From Taenia hydatigena (lineage: Eukaryota; Platyhelminthes; Cestoda; Cyclophyllidea; Taeniidae), in NCBI GenBank assembly GCA_036345935.2, contig JADWOT020001637.1, positions 1-64,000 on the forward strand: DNA of 64,000 nucleotides, read 5' to 3'. The notes under the pieces are model-generated. The model was given only the letters and a program-made list of their open reading frames with translations, made no database searches and had not been told where the DNA came from. The position numbers and the translations under genes are program-made. This document shows, piece by piece, positions 50,290-62,914 of this stretch (position 1 is its first letter; every line of letters starts with the position of its first letter).

Positions 50290-51610
50290 TTCTTTGCCGA
50301 TATAGACAATTTGCATTTTGGCTACACCTACATTGTCAGAATTCATAAAGAGGAAAGCTGCTGACACTTAAAACTGAGCAATTCTCGATCAAAACAAACA
50401 GAACAGAGCGCATCACTACACCCGTAGTGTGCCAGCTTTGCTTGCCACAAGAGACACTCCACACATCGGTCAAACCAATATTGTCCAAATTTATAACGAG
50501 AACCGTTGCGATCTTCTACAGAAGATAACGAGCTACCGATTCCTAATTCCAAGCAATTTTGATTCATTGAAGGTAACGCGGACAATTCACTGCACCCTTG
50601 CTATTCTTGAGTTCGTTGCCGAAATGTGATCATTACGCTTCGACCACACCTATATCGTGGGATTGTATAATGAGAACTACGGCAAGCGATTGCACAAGGG
50701 AACCTACTGCTAGGTTTAAATGCTGATCGCTTCTGGATCAAAATTGCATTTATTTGTGCTATTGCAACTTTTTGGCCAAGACGGGCTCCCTGCACATTAG
50801 ACACGCTAAAATTGTTAGATTTTAGCACAAGAACTGCTGCAAGCAAGTACAGAAGGAAGCAGAATGCAGTTTCATTTCTGGCCGATTTTGGATTAAAAGG
50901 GAGAGGAAAGAGTTTTGCCCTATACCTTTGTTGATTGCATTTGCAAAATGAAACAGGCGTTTGACTTTCGATTTGGATCAACTCTGGTCATGGAAGTTCC
51001 CGATTGTTCGAGGGCGCACGTCCGTGTGTTATTATTTATCTGTGCCAACCTAGACACTCTTGACATCGGCCAAACCTCACTTTAACGATTCGATACGCAA
51101 ATTCCCATCAAGTAATTATTGAATAGAGTCGGCTGCGGTGCTATAATTCTAATTGATTCTATGTATAAATAAACGGAACATAGCGTAGCTCTGCATGCTT
51201 ACAGGCCGATCTAAATATTTTATGCACAACACGGAGTAAATCGCAGCTGGCACCGATGAAAGAAGCAGCTGAGTACAAAATTGAGTGATCGCAGATGAAA
51301 AGCAAGGAAAAAGACCGCAGATATGTACTTATGCCATCCAAGTATTCGCATTAAAATCATTTGCATTACATTGTGTTCATCCTAGGCGCAAAGCGTCCTG
51401 TATTTAAACTGGATTTTATGGGAATACAGGTACCTAGTATTTGACACCTATTCTTAATTAATTATAGATTAAAATAAAATAAAATATAGCGCTGTGTAAT
51501 GTCCGTACTCTCTGGCTTTCTGTTAATGCACACGCTTAGTGCAGATGCACGGCACAAAATGTTATAGCTTTAGAGGAGACCCACTTTTTTGGCACCGAGG
51601 CAATTGACAG
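50290..51610 (+). repeat. Dispersed repeat R2, copy 2, with three related coding motifs
   Basis: Direct match to 13.40-14.65 kb. Three similar peptide motifs recur at 50,313, 50,461 and 50,638: HFGYTYIVRIHKEESC, HIGQTNIVQIYNENRC and RFDHTYIVGLYNENYGK. The form L..G.TY.V.I..E resembles the end of a fibronectin type III domain, but stops separate the motifs. This is a relic of a repeat-domain coding region at most. Confidence 0.55.
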
Positions 51611-52480
51611 TCGGAATCTTATTGGATCCACTTTAAGACCAAAGTAAGAATAATCAGTGCATGGTGCACTTGGGCTAATTTTGCATTGTTTCACTTCTGT
51701 AATGCCTTATACATGCGTTAATCCAAGCTATTAGTCAAAAGGCAATACCATTCTGACCTTTTCAATGACGGTAGAACTCGGTGAACAGCTCTTTCGTAAT
51801 TAAACCATTTTCCTGCCTTGCCTTGGAGGCTTCTAACCATAAATCCACAGCTTTAAATAATCCGCAAAGCTAATGTTCTTTGCACAACTTTCCAGATACC
51901 AGTACCACATCAAATCGTATAAATCAATGTTTCGGTACATTAGCGGTCGAAGTCATGGGAATAAACAGTAAATTATAAGTATCTAGTCAATGGCTATTTT
52001 TAGTTTATGCATGACAAATATAATAAGAAACAATAAAGTACACTTCATTCTTACCTAAGTTGTGTGAAGATTAACGTCAGAGGTAGAATTTTGATGTTGA
52101 ATAATTAATTAAAGGACTCATGTCTAGCAAGTTGTGCTCCATTCAGACGCGATACATTCCAGTGAAATTCATGTCCCATAATTTCACTTTTATTAAGTAA
52201 TTTTCGATAAGTAAGATAAATACGGCCCAATCCTGCCAAAATTAAGACATTTTTGTGCAGCGACGGATCCAATTTATCAGCGAGGTGGAAAGCGGTTACC
52301 ACCGATGACCCTGAAGATGATGAGCGATTTAATTAACTTAAAGATTTGTTACACTTAACAAAACATGCGATCAGCAGTAGACAAGTGTCTAAAAAATTAC
52401 AAACACAACCTGCATTTATTTTGGTTTAAACGATACTTAATGCATTAATTTAACGTGCCAAACAAAATTATTAAGTTTTG
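51600..52480 (-). repeat. Dispersed repeat R4, copy 2
   Basis: Inverted match to 29.83-30.90 kb. In this copy the minus-strand frame 52,105-52,302 is open for 65 codons (VTAFHLADKLDPSLHKNVL onward), while copy 1 has stops in the same frame. This copy therefore preserves more of the ancestral coding segment. No family was recognised. Confidence 0.65.
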
Positions 52481-53029
52481 TAAGCATTGTTAGACTAAGA
52501 TCTATCGCTACCCGTACACGTGTGTCCATGTCCAGCAAACTGTATTCATTTTTATTTTACTCTATTTGGATGTTAAACGAGACGCGATGGCAACGTTTCC
52601 TACCCATTCTCAAATATTACCTTCAAATCTAAAACTGGATCTTTCCAACTCCACTGCAAGTATAGCTTACACTAATCAGCATTTGACAATGCTATATCGC
52701 ATACAAGGCGAGTAAAATTGACACGGAAAGTAAAAGCAATTTTGGATACATCCCACTATAAATTTGCAGGTATAGCTATAGCGTTTATTAACAAGGCAAG
52801 CTCTTGTACTTTCTGCTGACACACTGGCACTGAAAACACCTGTTGCAAATGGTTCTTCCTTTTCCACTCTTCTCTTCTGTCACACTTGCCAGCAGAAGGC
52901 TGGGTGTTTCTAGATATCTTCATTATAGTACGGGACAGATATGCGAAAATCGGACTAAAGTATTCACGACTGGGAAGTTTTAGGCTCGAAGGAACCATCA
53001 CGTACATCCACGCCCAGGCTATAATCGCC

Positions 53030-53165
53030 TCCTTGCCTCTCGCCAAAAGCATGTATAGAGAACATAAGCATTACGCAGCCCCCCTTTCTTTAAGCGCCTT
53101 CTCTGGTGCTACCCTCGTTGGTTTCCTTTGATTATGCTAAATAGCGTAGGGCTTCATCCTCGCAA
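53030..53165 (+). repeat. Dispersed repeat R6, copy 1
   Basis: Inverted match to 63,070-63,240; shared blocks include agaacataagcattac and ggcttcatcctc followed by aaccgac. An upstream + frame (52,886-53,131, RDRYAKIGLKYSRLGSFRLE) is open but unsupported. Confidence 0.5.
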
Positions 53166-54163
53166 CCGACCTTAACCTCAGGTGTCTCCAGCTCGAAACT
53201 GAACTGCTTGTGTTCTCAACGATGCTGTCTTCGTTGTCAATTTGAGTGACGTTTGATAAACTTCTTGTCTCCTCGTCTTCCTGGAGTTTATTGTGATTTA
53301 CAAAGGACCCTTTATTCCTCAGCTAAGTAGCAAACAAATGTTGCCGCACATCAGCTCCTGCATCTCTTTTATTGCTGGCAATTTTGCGCTACACGACATC
53401 AACAGCAGTAGATTGCTATGTCATTGCGACCACCCACTGCAGAAATGTACCCTTCTTTATTCAACAGTGCACAGCAGGTATACACAAATATAATGTAGCA
53501 AACAATGAAAGGAGACTTCTTCATAGACAAGAAGATTGCAAACTTAGGCAGAAAAAATGAATCACACAATTATAAAGGAAAGTTATTACAGCTGTAGATG
53601 GGATCACCACCTTCCCATGTGCACCAGGACCAACGACGATCCAAGCACAACTGAAATACAAGACCAAGTTTTAACCTGGACACCCAGGATAGGATCAATT
53701 GAATGCTGTTAAGCCTAACAAAGCGATGCGGGAAGCAGCTGCATCCGTGCTGTCATTTTACCGCTTGTGATGATGTTGGAAACCAATGAAGTTCCAAAGT
53801 AACAAATAGAATTAGGTGAGTAGCATTTTGGATTGATACGCTTAGCCATCTGGGAGGAAATTAAAAACTGCCGGTCATTGCGAACGCTATTTCCTATGCA
53901 ACCACCGATCGTGCAGATCAGGAGTAATAGTACGTGTTTAAAAATCAAGGAAAGTTATCGTTGCCAATGTGGACTTTGACAAGTGCCATGGAGATGTCGA
54001 TGTCCAAAAAAGCCAAATGTGTCAGCTTACCATATGACGTTGCTGGTCAATTACAAAAATAGAAGTTGATTACTACAAACACAACAGCCCATTGTTCTAC
54101 GAAAATTGTTTTTGCGTGAATATGATAATTGAACAAGAGTGGGTTCATAACATGTCAGATTGT
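53166..54163. other. Intergenic, possible further minus-strand exon
   Basis: A minus-strand block near 53,715-53,850 follows a ttcctcccag acceptor and reads AKRINPKCYSPNSICYFG. It could be a 3' exon of the antigen-like gene just upstream. The phase could not be tied to that gene. Confidence 0.3.
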
Positions 54164-55820
54164 TTAGAAGCGCAAAAGAATTAAGGTAAGGATATGACGC
54201 GCTGAGGATAGCAAACCAAAGTCGAAATGTCTAGCGGTTGTGCATTTAAAATAAAAATCAAAAAATTGCAGTGAGATGCGCATATAGGTGTAGTCTCCGC
54301 AGATGCTCCGATGCGGGCAATTGTCACTCAACTTCGCATCAGTGGTAGTTTTAGTAACTTGACTGGAACGGAACAACAGAATCTGCACCCCTTTTTTGTC
54401 AGGAGCTAACATAAAAGCAGTAGCTTTGCCATATTAGCCTGCCTAGTTGGAAAGGCGCGAAAACCAGGTGGTGTCAAGAAAATTCCGTGAAATAAGCGCT
54501 TACCCAAGTAGGGCGTCGAGGCTGGTAATGGTTTTATGGGTGCTGCCGTGGTCGTATCTCCTAAAGCAAACATTGCATGATTTGCATTTATTACCGTTAG
54601 GGTTAACAGATCACAATTGTGAATTTGCCACATGATTGCTTAAGTTGTTGGTTTTGAGGCATGTTTGTGGCTAAGCATCCAAATTTCACGAAACTTCGGC
54701 TTAAGTGGAGTACTTTACAAATGATATCAAATAAGGACGTTTCATTGACAAGGCCCTTTCTTACTTTATTCTGAATCGGCCACGTGCTACCTTTACTGGC
54801 AAACTGACTTACTTCGTGCTCCTCCATACTCTGAATTGCAGAACGCAACACAATGATCCTGAGTAGATAAGCAAGTGGTGGTAGAGCCTAAAGACAATCA
54901 TGGACGGCATAAATTTCAGTAAAGTCGAGTGGAACAGCTCGCTTCGAAGATGATTACTCGAGAGAAGTTACATGCTTGCGAGGCTTACGTTTGCATTCCT
55001 CCACTTCAGGTGATGTTCCATTCTGTGTGTAATCGACGGTCACTGTCAAATGCGATTCTTTTGTCATCCACGTGAAATTGTTATTTTTTGCGTCGGATCG
55101 TAGGAAGAATGTTCCACAAAATATCCTCAAATCTAAGGTCTTGTCTTTCATCATGCTGACTGACAAAATTAAGAACCAACATTCATGTTAGCAAAGGTGC
55201 AGCAAGTGGTGGTAAATTAAAACAATGTCTTAAATAGGGCCACAAATTTTCGTGTGCTTCCTTTTATTATCTGAGCTTCCTCATTGACAAAATAATTGAC
55301 CATAAAATTTTCTCTTAGCACACAGGTTTATAGGGCTTACTGCGGGCGGGGTGGCCTTGGTGTAGAAGCTTAGTCCCTCTTCAAATGCAACTTCTCAAAT
55401 CACTTACGTAAAGTATGGTTTATTTTAGAATAGATGCAATACTTAATAGACAAGTACTACAAAAAATATGCAAAATGAGCAATGGATAGTTTAAAAACTA
55501 AACAGCCCACCCATCCATCGCCTTCTACTCCTTGAACATCAAATTTAATGTAAAAAGGCCGCCGTCCTTGGACAAATCGTGAAAACGAGAACGACGTCAT
55601 TAGATCCACACCGCCTAGCGTTCAAAGGAGAATCGCCTAAAGAAATTTTAATGACTGGACTGCTTACGTGTGAGAAATTGTGCGGTACCTGCTTTGGGTG
55701 CTGGGAACTTGCAATTTGGCACAAAGTACGTGGTTGATATCAGCTTCAAATCACTGCCAAAGTCCATAATTTCAATTTTTTCCTGTTTAGTCACGTCTTC
55801 GATTGTGAGGCCAGCTTTTT
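54164..55820 (-). CDS. Multi-exon extracellular antigen-like gene, partial
   Basis: Four exons join cleanly in phase 1: 55,668-55,820 (KAGLTIEDVTKQEKIEIMDF onward to YFVPNCKFPAPKAGTAQ), 54,989-55,159 (LDLRIFCGTFFLRSDAKNN, TVDYTQNG), 54,504-54,560 (DTTTAAPIKPLPASTPYL, a Thr/Pro-rich stalk) and one from 54,405 down (PDKKGVQILLFRSSQVTKT). Exon lengths of 153, 171 and 57 bases are all codon multiples with symmetrical phase, the usual build of shuffled extracellular modules. The first exon has a paralogue at 27.7 kb. The product looks like a secreted or GPI-type surface glycoprotein with sequons (NFT, NGT). Tapeworm GP50-type antigens have a similar multi-exon form, but that link is unverified. 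Signal exon and C-terminus were not located; the last exon may end before 54,164. Confidence 0.55.
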
Positions 55821-56159
55821 CTAGAATAAAAGCAATGCCAGGGAATGGAAGACATGGAAGATGCACTTAGCCAAACCACAAATTGACTCCCGTTAGAGCA
55901 AATACCAATTAACGTTTCGATTAGCTTACATCTAAGAGGTCATGCAACAATCATTTTGAGTGCGATAGTTTATTTAGTTTCAAGGTATAATGGGTTCTAT
56001 TTTCGCGACTAGCAAGCTAAACAATCAGCTTACGTTCCGAGTGGCATTGCTTAGTAAAATTCTAAGTGTCTGATATAAAATAAGTGCATTGAGAAATAAA
56101 AGGGTTCGAAAGAATAAAGTAGTGGCCAAACATAAGGTAGTGCGAGGAAGTGGGCTTGC

Positions 56160-56212
56160 CTTCGTCCCATTTACAGGGACTACCCCAAAGTTTGTCATAG
56201 GCTACACACCTC
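56160..56212 (-). pseudogene. Upstream exon remnant of the antigen-like gene
   Basis: Aligns with the first block of the 27.7-28.2 kb copy (TNFGVVPVNGTK against TNVDAVPANGMK). It has lost one base and carries a GC rather than GT donor (gcaagc). It lies upstream of the exon at 55,820 on the same strand. Confidence 0.45.
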
Positions 56213-56899
56213 TGACACTTGATAAACATCTTGAGGACAGCTGTTGAGGTGTACACTACTGGAGCCTAAATGCAACGGAAGTAATACTGAAACACTGTGG
56301 CCAGTCAGCACAATGTTAATCTCGACCTCTATGTACCCAAAATGCATTTTAGTAGGCATGATTCAAATTTTGTACCCATTAAAGTACAGTAGCTCACTTA
56401 CATAATCCTTCTTGTACTCGTACTCTAATGGATATGAGAACAAATCAGCTGCGGTCAGCGCCAAGGTAACAGTTGGCCTAAATCGTACCTTTCCTAGCTA
56501 AATAGCCGCCAACTTTTTACTAAATTCATACCTCTCTGCTCTCACGGTCCAACAAAACCACTTATAGGAGATGCCCGTGCTACTAGTCGAGTTGCACATG
56601 TCAGATTGTAAGAGGTTAATCACACAAAAACTGTCAGAGATGCTCTTTTGCTCTTTCTACCGTCTTCCATTATTCATTTTGCTTCGCGGTGTCATTCCTA
56701 CCATTCAGTCATTTGCCAGTGCCTCCCTTCCGCTTCGTTTTCTCCTCGCCGCTGGCCTTCTTTTGGCGTCCGCTTCCATTGTCTTCCTCTCCATCTTTTC
56801 GTTACTCCCGACGTCCCACCCTGCCTCATCAGAGCCATCAAGGTGCCAAAAAAGATAAATGCGGTAGAAATTAAGGGAAAGCTATGCCACCAACCGCAA

Positions 56900-58990
56900 T
56901 CCTCCGCCTCTACTCTACCTGTTTTATTTTCTCCTTTCTCTCCATTACTTCATTCGCACGCATCATTCCACTGTTTTCACATCTGGTATCCAGTGCATAT
57001 CACATAGAAAAAGAAAACTACGCTCGGCCTCTTTGAGTGCGCCATTGAATAAAAATCCGAATTCCTTTTACTAAGTCAAATCCTTCATATCATACCTGGT
57101 CACATGGCTATTTGAGTGGGTAAGTTAGTCACTTCGGGAATAGGTAAGAGAAAATGGTAAAAAATAAGGCGCGCTGCACTACAGCACTGCGCTGAGGCAT
57201 CCTACGATGCCCATTTTCAATCCTCTATTCTCCTTTCTCATCCTTCTATGCTCCATTTCCACAGCTTTTTATCCCTTTGCCTCTATCTCAGTCATTCCTT
57301 TGTCTCTTTTAGCAGCAAATACATCTCTTTACTTTTCGAAGAACTTTGCGCAACGTTGTTGTCTTGAGCAATGCAAAGCACCGATTCGTCAAAGGACAGT
57401 CTCAGAGATGAGCACCAGAAATGCTTCTTCCTTCCTAAGGGGTAAGTCGTCTAATCCCTCAGTCATCTCATAACTTTTACAACGCTTACTGCGCTGCGCT
57501 TACTTTTTGTCTCTTTCATGCTTTTGCATTCACCGGGTAAGCGACAGCACCAGAGGACCAACTGATGAACAGCAACTTGTTCAATGTTCATGCTCATCTA
57601 CAAAAGCACTGTAGTAGAGTTAGCATAAGTGAGCTTAGCCCGACCTGAATAGATTGGACTATCTACAACAGACAAGATCGGATGCCTGGCTAGTTTAAGA
57701 TGGACGTAAATAAAATAAGAGGGAAGTAGACAGCGCTACCTGATCTATGGTGTATGTCTTATCCTCAGAGAAGCCTTATGCGTTACCATTCAGGTCAACC
57801 CCACAATAAATTTGGTCTGATCGTTTGGCACGACACAATTCCATGACATGTGAAACAAGGCCTTCCCTTTCCCTCTCGTAGATATTACGGATCAAAGTGC
57901 ACACTTAAGAACTTTGTTTGATGAAGTCTTTGAAGTGGGCGAAGAGGAGGCCTCTTGTCTACTCCTCCTTTCTGATGCCAATCTCCAGCACATTATTGTT
58001 AAGTGTCTCCTTCGTCTCCTGCTGCGCTCAATATGCTTTAAGGTGTTGCATCTCGATTTGTGACCCACTGCGTGTACTCCATGTATCCAACTCTATAATG
58101 CATCTGTATTACAATTCCTTAGCTTTGTTCTCCACTTTAGTGACACGAGGACGTGTTGCTCCTCTGCCCTTCTTGCGCTTCTCTCACCATCACCTCCCTT
58201 AAATCCAACATAAATTCTCCCCTTTCTCCTTTCCCTCCTTCTATCTCCCTGACCGCTGGCAACCTCTTTACTATGGCATTATTAAATCAAGCAAAGAAAC
58301 ATGATCAGACTAGATTAGCACAAGCTAGACTAAACCTTCCCAAACTACACTGTACTTAAAACCACACCCTGTCTCGCACAGCTTAGCTTGGATTGCCAAA
58401 AATCCTCCATTTTTGTGTTCCTTTTGGTTACTTTAGCTTGTTCTTCATCACTTTGGCTTAATTCCATCTGCTTCTTTTCTTCTTCTCAACTTACTCCCTC
58501 TGGAGGGTGGATGAACCGTTGCTACTATTTCGTAATCTATAGACTGGCCGAACTCCTGTCTGCCTTTCTAATTGCCCACTTCCTACACTCACCTTGCAGA
58601 GAGTCCCTCTACCTCCTTAGTCCATCTGTGCCCTTTTCACCATATGTCCACGCCTGTCTGTCTATTTGTCTACCCAAGTCTGCATGTGTGTTATTGCCTA
58701 TTTCAATTTCCCTCTTTTTGGAGGGTCACCTTATTTGGTGTTGTGCAAAAACAGGCAGAAAGGTGTGTGTGTGTGTGTAAGCTAAAGTATACATGGATTC
58801 AAGGACAGTTCCATCCTGAGCCTAGTATGGTCTTCTTTGGTCTTTCGTTGGATGACCTGTCGGTTGCCTAATTACTTCCAACTCTTCACGTTGCCAACAC
58901 TTTACCACCCACAAACTCACTTCTAACATTTAATTGCTTTTTTCCTGCAGCTCTCTTAATTCCTTTTTTCCTTCCTTCAGATTGAAGCGG
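56900..58990 (+). repeat. Dispersed repeat R3, copy 2
   Basis: Direct match to 31.32-33.23 kb: cacatctggtatccagtg near 56,979, the gttaccattcaggtcaaccc block near 57,783, and pyrimidine-rich blocks to about 58.98 kb. The CT-rich stretch 56.65-56.85 kb just before may belong to it. Confidence 0.6.
58763..58778 (+). repeat. (GT)8 microsatellite
   Basis: Uninterrupted dinucleotide run inside repeat R3 copy 2. Confidence 0.9.
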
Positions 58991-59217
58991 ACATCTCATG
59001 GTGGGAAGAGTAGCATTGAAGCCCCATAAGTCGCTTCACACGGCGGTCGGCTTTGAGTCAGCAAACGCTAGAGGCAAGTTGAGCAATGTAGCATGTAAAA
59101 CTGATGTAAACTTTTATGTCAATTGGAGGCGATTCGTTCTCTTTGTCGCCAGTAATCCATGTTGTCTGTGTGAGAGCTGCAAATGACTGGATGCAGTGCA
59201 AGCGGTAGTAAGTAAAG

Positions 59218-61234
59218 ATGGCAAACCTGTCGTTCGACGATTGTTGGACTCTCAACAGGAGAGCTGTAGTGCCTCATCCCTATGCTGAGATGAAACAGAA
59301 GGCGCTGAAGGAGCGCCAACCTCATACAAGATCATCCACACTGGCTAAGTCCCTGCTTTCCCCTTGGCACTTCGGGCTAGATGACACTGCCGAAGAGGAA
59401 TCAATGTGAAGATTTGCCGGCTCACCTTGGAAATGAAGAGGTAGACGACCAAAGTAAGCAGATATTGTAAATCTCCAAACATACAATTTTGTGCATCAAC
59501 CACGAAACACCCCTCAACTCTTAATTACGACAAGGGCAACTACCTTTGATATGTTTTCTCAAGATCTCTGATATTTTTACCTCTGATCACCGACTCCCCC
59601 TGTTCCGTGCCTCACCCATACTCTAGCTATCGTAATCTGACTCACCCGACTCAACAATGGCAGTGGCAGGGAATTTCACTTCCGAGTAAACTGCCATTAA
59701 CTCGCAATGATCATCACACAAGCACTTTGATAAATGCTGCTCAAACTAGTTAAATTTGACAAGCACAAATCAGCACGAAGGTGAGCCGAATCTCAAACAA
59801 ATAAAATCTAGGCGTCTTTCAAGTAAATCAGAGCATTGCATCAATGTCTAACAAATCAAGGACTCTAGTATTTACCATCCCAAAAGGAAATGAGGTGAAA
59901 TGCAATGTGGAATGTGTCAACTAGATCCCATTTGCTACTATTTCTTCAAAACATGAGAAAGCAATTGTGAGGAACAAAGAATGGAGGAAAACAATTAAGG
60001 GCGAAGCTATAAAGGGAGGAAATGCACAGTGACGTTTAGATGTTATCAAATGTTCGCTGTTAAAATGAGCTGTTTCATGTCAATCAGCCCACATTTACTA
60101 CAGTTTACTAATGCTACTACATGGAAAATAAGAAAAAAATCAAGATAACAAATTGCAGAGTAGCGATTGCGATTAATGAAGGATGGAGCAGGTTAAAGAG
60201 GAGCAAAGCAACGCATACGGGCTATCTAAGGTACCACTTGTGACTAAAGCATGAAGAGGGATTTTGAACGAGACCAAACGCGACAAGCAGACCGCAATGA
60301 TGTAACCGTGGTCCCTCACTATCCGTTGCCATTATAGGCTCTTTATGATTCAAATAGGCTTATAATGGAAATATTTACCACGAGAACTGCCATAGGCAAT
60401 CGCAGACGGAAAGTCCGTTCTGAGTCTCTTCACAACGATTTGATTGTACTCCTTTAAGGAGGTGACTGAATATGAATATGTTGCCCTTTCCGTTCTCATT
60501 CGTAATGAGAGCGCAGGAAGGCACTCGACTGCCAACGCAGAGAGATAAAGTCGCACGAAAGAATTTTGCCTGATGTTGATAGCTCTTCAAATGCTGACGA
60601 TGTCTCACAAGGAAAAGTTAATTTTTACGTGCTGGTGATGCATGTGCGCCCGTCTAACAAGATCCTCATCATCAACTCGTTGAATGCTTAATTATGAAGG
60701 TCTGGTCAGTGTATGAATAGGCGAAATTGCACAATCCGCCATTTCATCCATGTAGAAATCTCTAGACCACGCATTATTGCAATGCTAGGACAAGAGAATA
60801 AAGTAGTATAAATTTGTGCTACAACAACTGATACGTCTACTGCTTAATCTAGAGGCGGAACGTCAGTCAAAAGTATGCAAGATAGACTAAGTTTCAGCGG
60901 TTAAACTGAGTTCGCTACCAGCTCTCGCTACCTGCTCACCAGAAACAGAACCGCTTGTGGGACCGATTTGAACTTACCCCATACTGGTGATGACCGCAGG
61001 ATGAGCAAGAGGAGACTGCGGAGCTTGCAGCATCAAGACGCGCTGTTTCCAAAACGCATTTTGGAGTGTGAGAGCGTGACCTTATCTGCTGGAGAGGGGA
61101 AACAGAGAAAGAAAATTCGCAAGAAGACCTTCCGGCAGAGGAATCGACCACCTGTTCATAAGGTCACTGACTTTGACTGCGTCTTAAAGACTTCGTCAAG
61201 GCTTTTAAAGAGGAAACATGGAATTCTCAATTAA
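59218..61234 (+). CDS. Two-exon basic protein, probably nuclear, unknown family
   Basis: Exon 1 (59,218-59,405) starts at ATG with a strong context (aagATGg) and encodes MANLSFDDCWTLNRRAVV, then a Ser-rich and acidic stretch (DDTAEEES). A gtgaag donor at phase 2 joins to exon 2 (60,943-61,234) after a ctgctcaccag acceptor. Without splicing, exon 1 would end in TGA directly at the junction. Exon 2 encodes GDDRRMSKRRLRSL and a basic run KQRKKIRKKTFRQRN, a likely nuclear localisation signal, ending KRKHGILN. The sum is 480 bases, 159 residues. The intron is 1537 bases. No domain was recognised; the basic run suggests a nuclear or nucleolar protein. Confidence 0.5.
59410..60942. other. Intron of the two-exon gene, otherwise unassigned
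   Basis: No nested gene was supported. A minus-strand pair of frames at 60.35-60.61 kb is open but without start or splice support. Confidence 0.4.
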
Positions 61235-61239
61235 TTTCT

Positions 61240-62914
61240 GATTGACGTAAAATGTGGCCTGTAAAGTAATGAAACTAAGTTCATGTGATTGGGTTTGGCT
61301 AAGGGATAAATCACTGATATACTTTGAGATTTCCCTCCCTGTGTAACACAGGTATTAAAACACCGAATCGTGTGTGTCTGTGGGGTCTTCTACTATTCAG
61401 TGGATCCATTTGGCCGAAAAATGCTACTTCAACTCCACGCTAAGTTACCATTAGTCTGCCTCTTAGCTGAGTGGTTTGCAATCCAACTACCATACACCGT
61501 TGCTTTGCAAGTAGAGACGAAATATCCGCCAAATTCACAAGCGACCACTTTTATTTACTTTTTAAAAGTGTTAAGACTCCTGCTCTGTGGCTCTCTTGAA
61601 AGGATTCGTCCCTGAGGCAAATCAGCAGACCCTGCTACCACCTCCTCAGTACGTCAGCACTATACTTAATGCCCTAAAATAATGACTTACTTTGTCTTAC
61701 TTTCGAGCGTTGACAAAGTTTTCGCATCTGCTACATGTTAATGATTCCCATCCAACGAAGTGAAAATCACAAGAGTCAGGCAATCAGGCATTCCATGCCT
61801 ATCCGTTCCTTTCATTCAGCTTAGCAAACAGTCTCACTCAGCCCATCGTCACATCTGTAAGTTCTCCATCCAAACGAATCGGAAATGGAGGCTAGAAAGC
61901 GGTATAAAGTTTGATATTGACTTCAAGGTCAAATGCCTTTTTGGCTTTCCTTACTTGTTATGGTGTGCAAAATTCTCTCTAAAAGTCTTTGTTCTCGAGT
62001 AAGAGGAATAATTTTTTGCACCTTATGCACCATGGCGCAATGATAATGCCTAGAGTACGTGGTTACCCGTATGAGTTCGTCAGCCAACGCTGGTAGGAGA
62101 TGCGCACTCCCTGTTGGTGTGCTTTCATGTGGCGTGGAGAAAGCGCTAAAGCATCTCATCAGTGACGAGTAATCTTGTAGCGTTTGGTTTTGGAAAACAT
62201 AAGTTGGCTGGCATAGAAAAGATTTCTTTGGTGCATTTTAATGAAAGACTTGGAGCAGTCAGCTGAGTGGTTGGTCCCACTAACGTCGCATAAGTTGGAA
62301 TAGCAACGACAGACCCGTTAAACAATTATTTCAATAAATTGATTGAGTTGCAGACCTTAGGAGTACACAAGTGATCGACAATCTGTTAGGTCCATCGCCG
62401 TACCCGAATCTTATCCAAGTGATCGAGGGTTCCGTTGGATGCTTCGTTGAAGGTCTCCTCGAACTAACAACTTAAAGGGGGTCAGCACAAACAAAGTAAG
62501 GAAAATGAAATGGCCTGTGATGAATGCAATGAGAGCTGTAATGCAAACTTAAATTGTTGGCCATTTTAGGGGATTCAGAATCGTGCAGTTGACCTTTCAA
62601 AAGAAGCCTAACTTACTCCCCAACAAGGCCAAGTTTCAAGCAGGATGATTGCGCCCCTGTGAGATAAGCACACTAACTACTACTTGCTTATCAAAGTCTG
62701 CTTAGCCAAATTTTAATTAGTCTTTAGTAAGCATGTTAAAACTGCTTTGCTTTATGCGGTGGTAGCAAGTGCAACTAACCACGTTGATTATTGAAGAGGA
62801 GAGGGAAACTCTCGCCCCTAGGAATTCAAATCAGAACTTCAAATGCACTGCGAATGCGTTCTCATCGTCTATCATGAAGGGGTCTTGTTCAAATACATTA
62901 GTCGATTCCTACGC
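61240..62914. other. Intergenic, nothing firmly recognised
   Basis: A + strand frame at 61,760-62,002 holds a possible exon end (gttctcga followed by gtaaga) and reads IKFDIDFKVKCLFGFP, but its beginning and partners are missing. Confidence 0.35.

Noticed and set aside
53715..53948. Secreted protein with a signal-like N-terminus (IFKHVLLLLICTIGG)
   Set aside because: The frame begins with TTG and not ATG, and an acceptor lies in the middle, so the hydrophobic part is probably intronic.
60350..60608. Possible CBP/p300 acetyltransferase fragment
   Set aside because: The two overlapping frames show no convincing alignment to the acetyltransferase domain.
61760..62002. 80-codon + strand frame
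   Set aside because: Starts with GTG; only one splice signal looks good and no partner exon was found, so it is mentioned only as possible.
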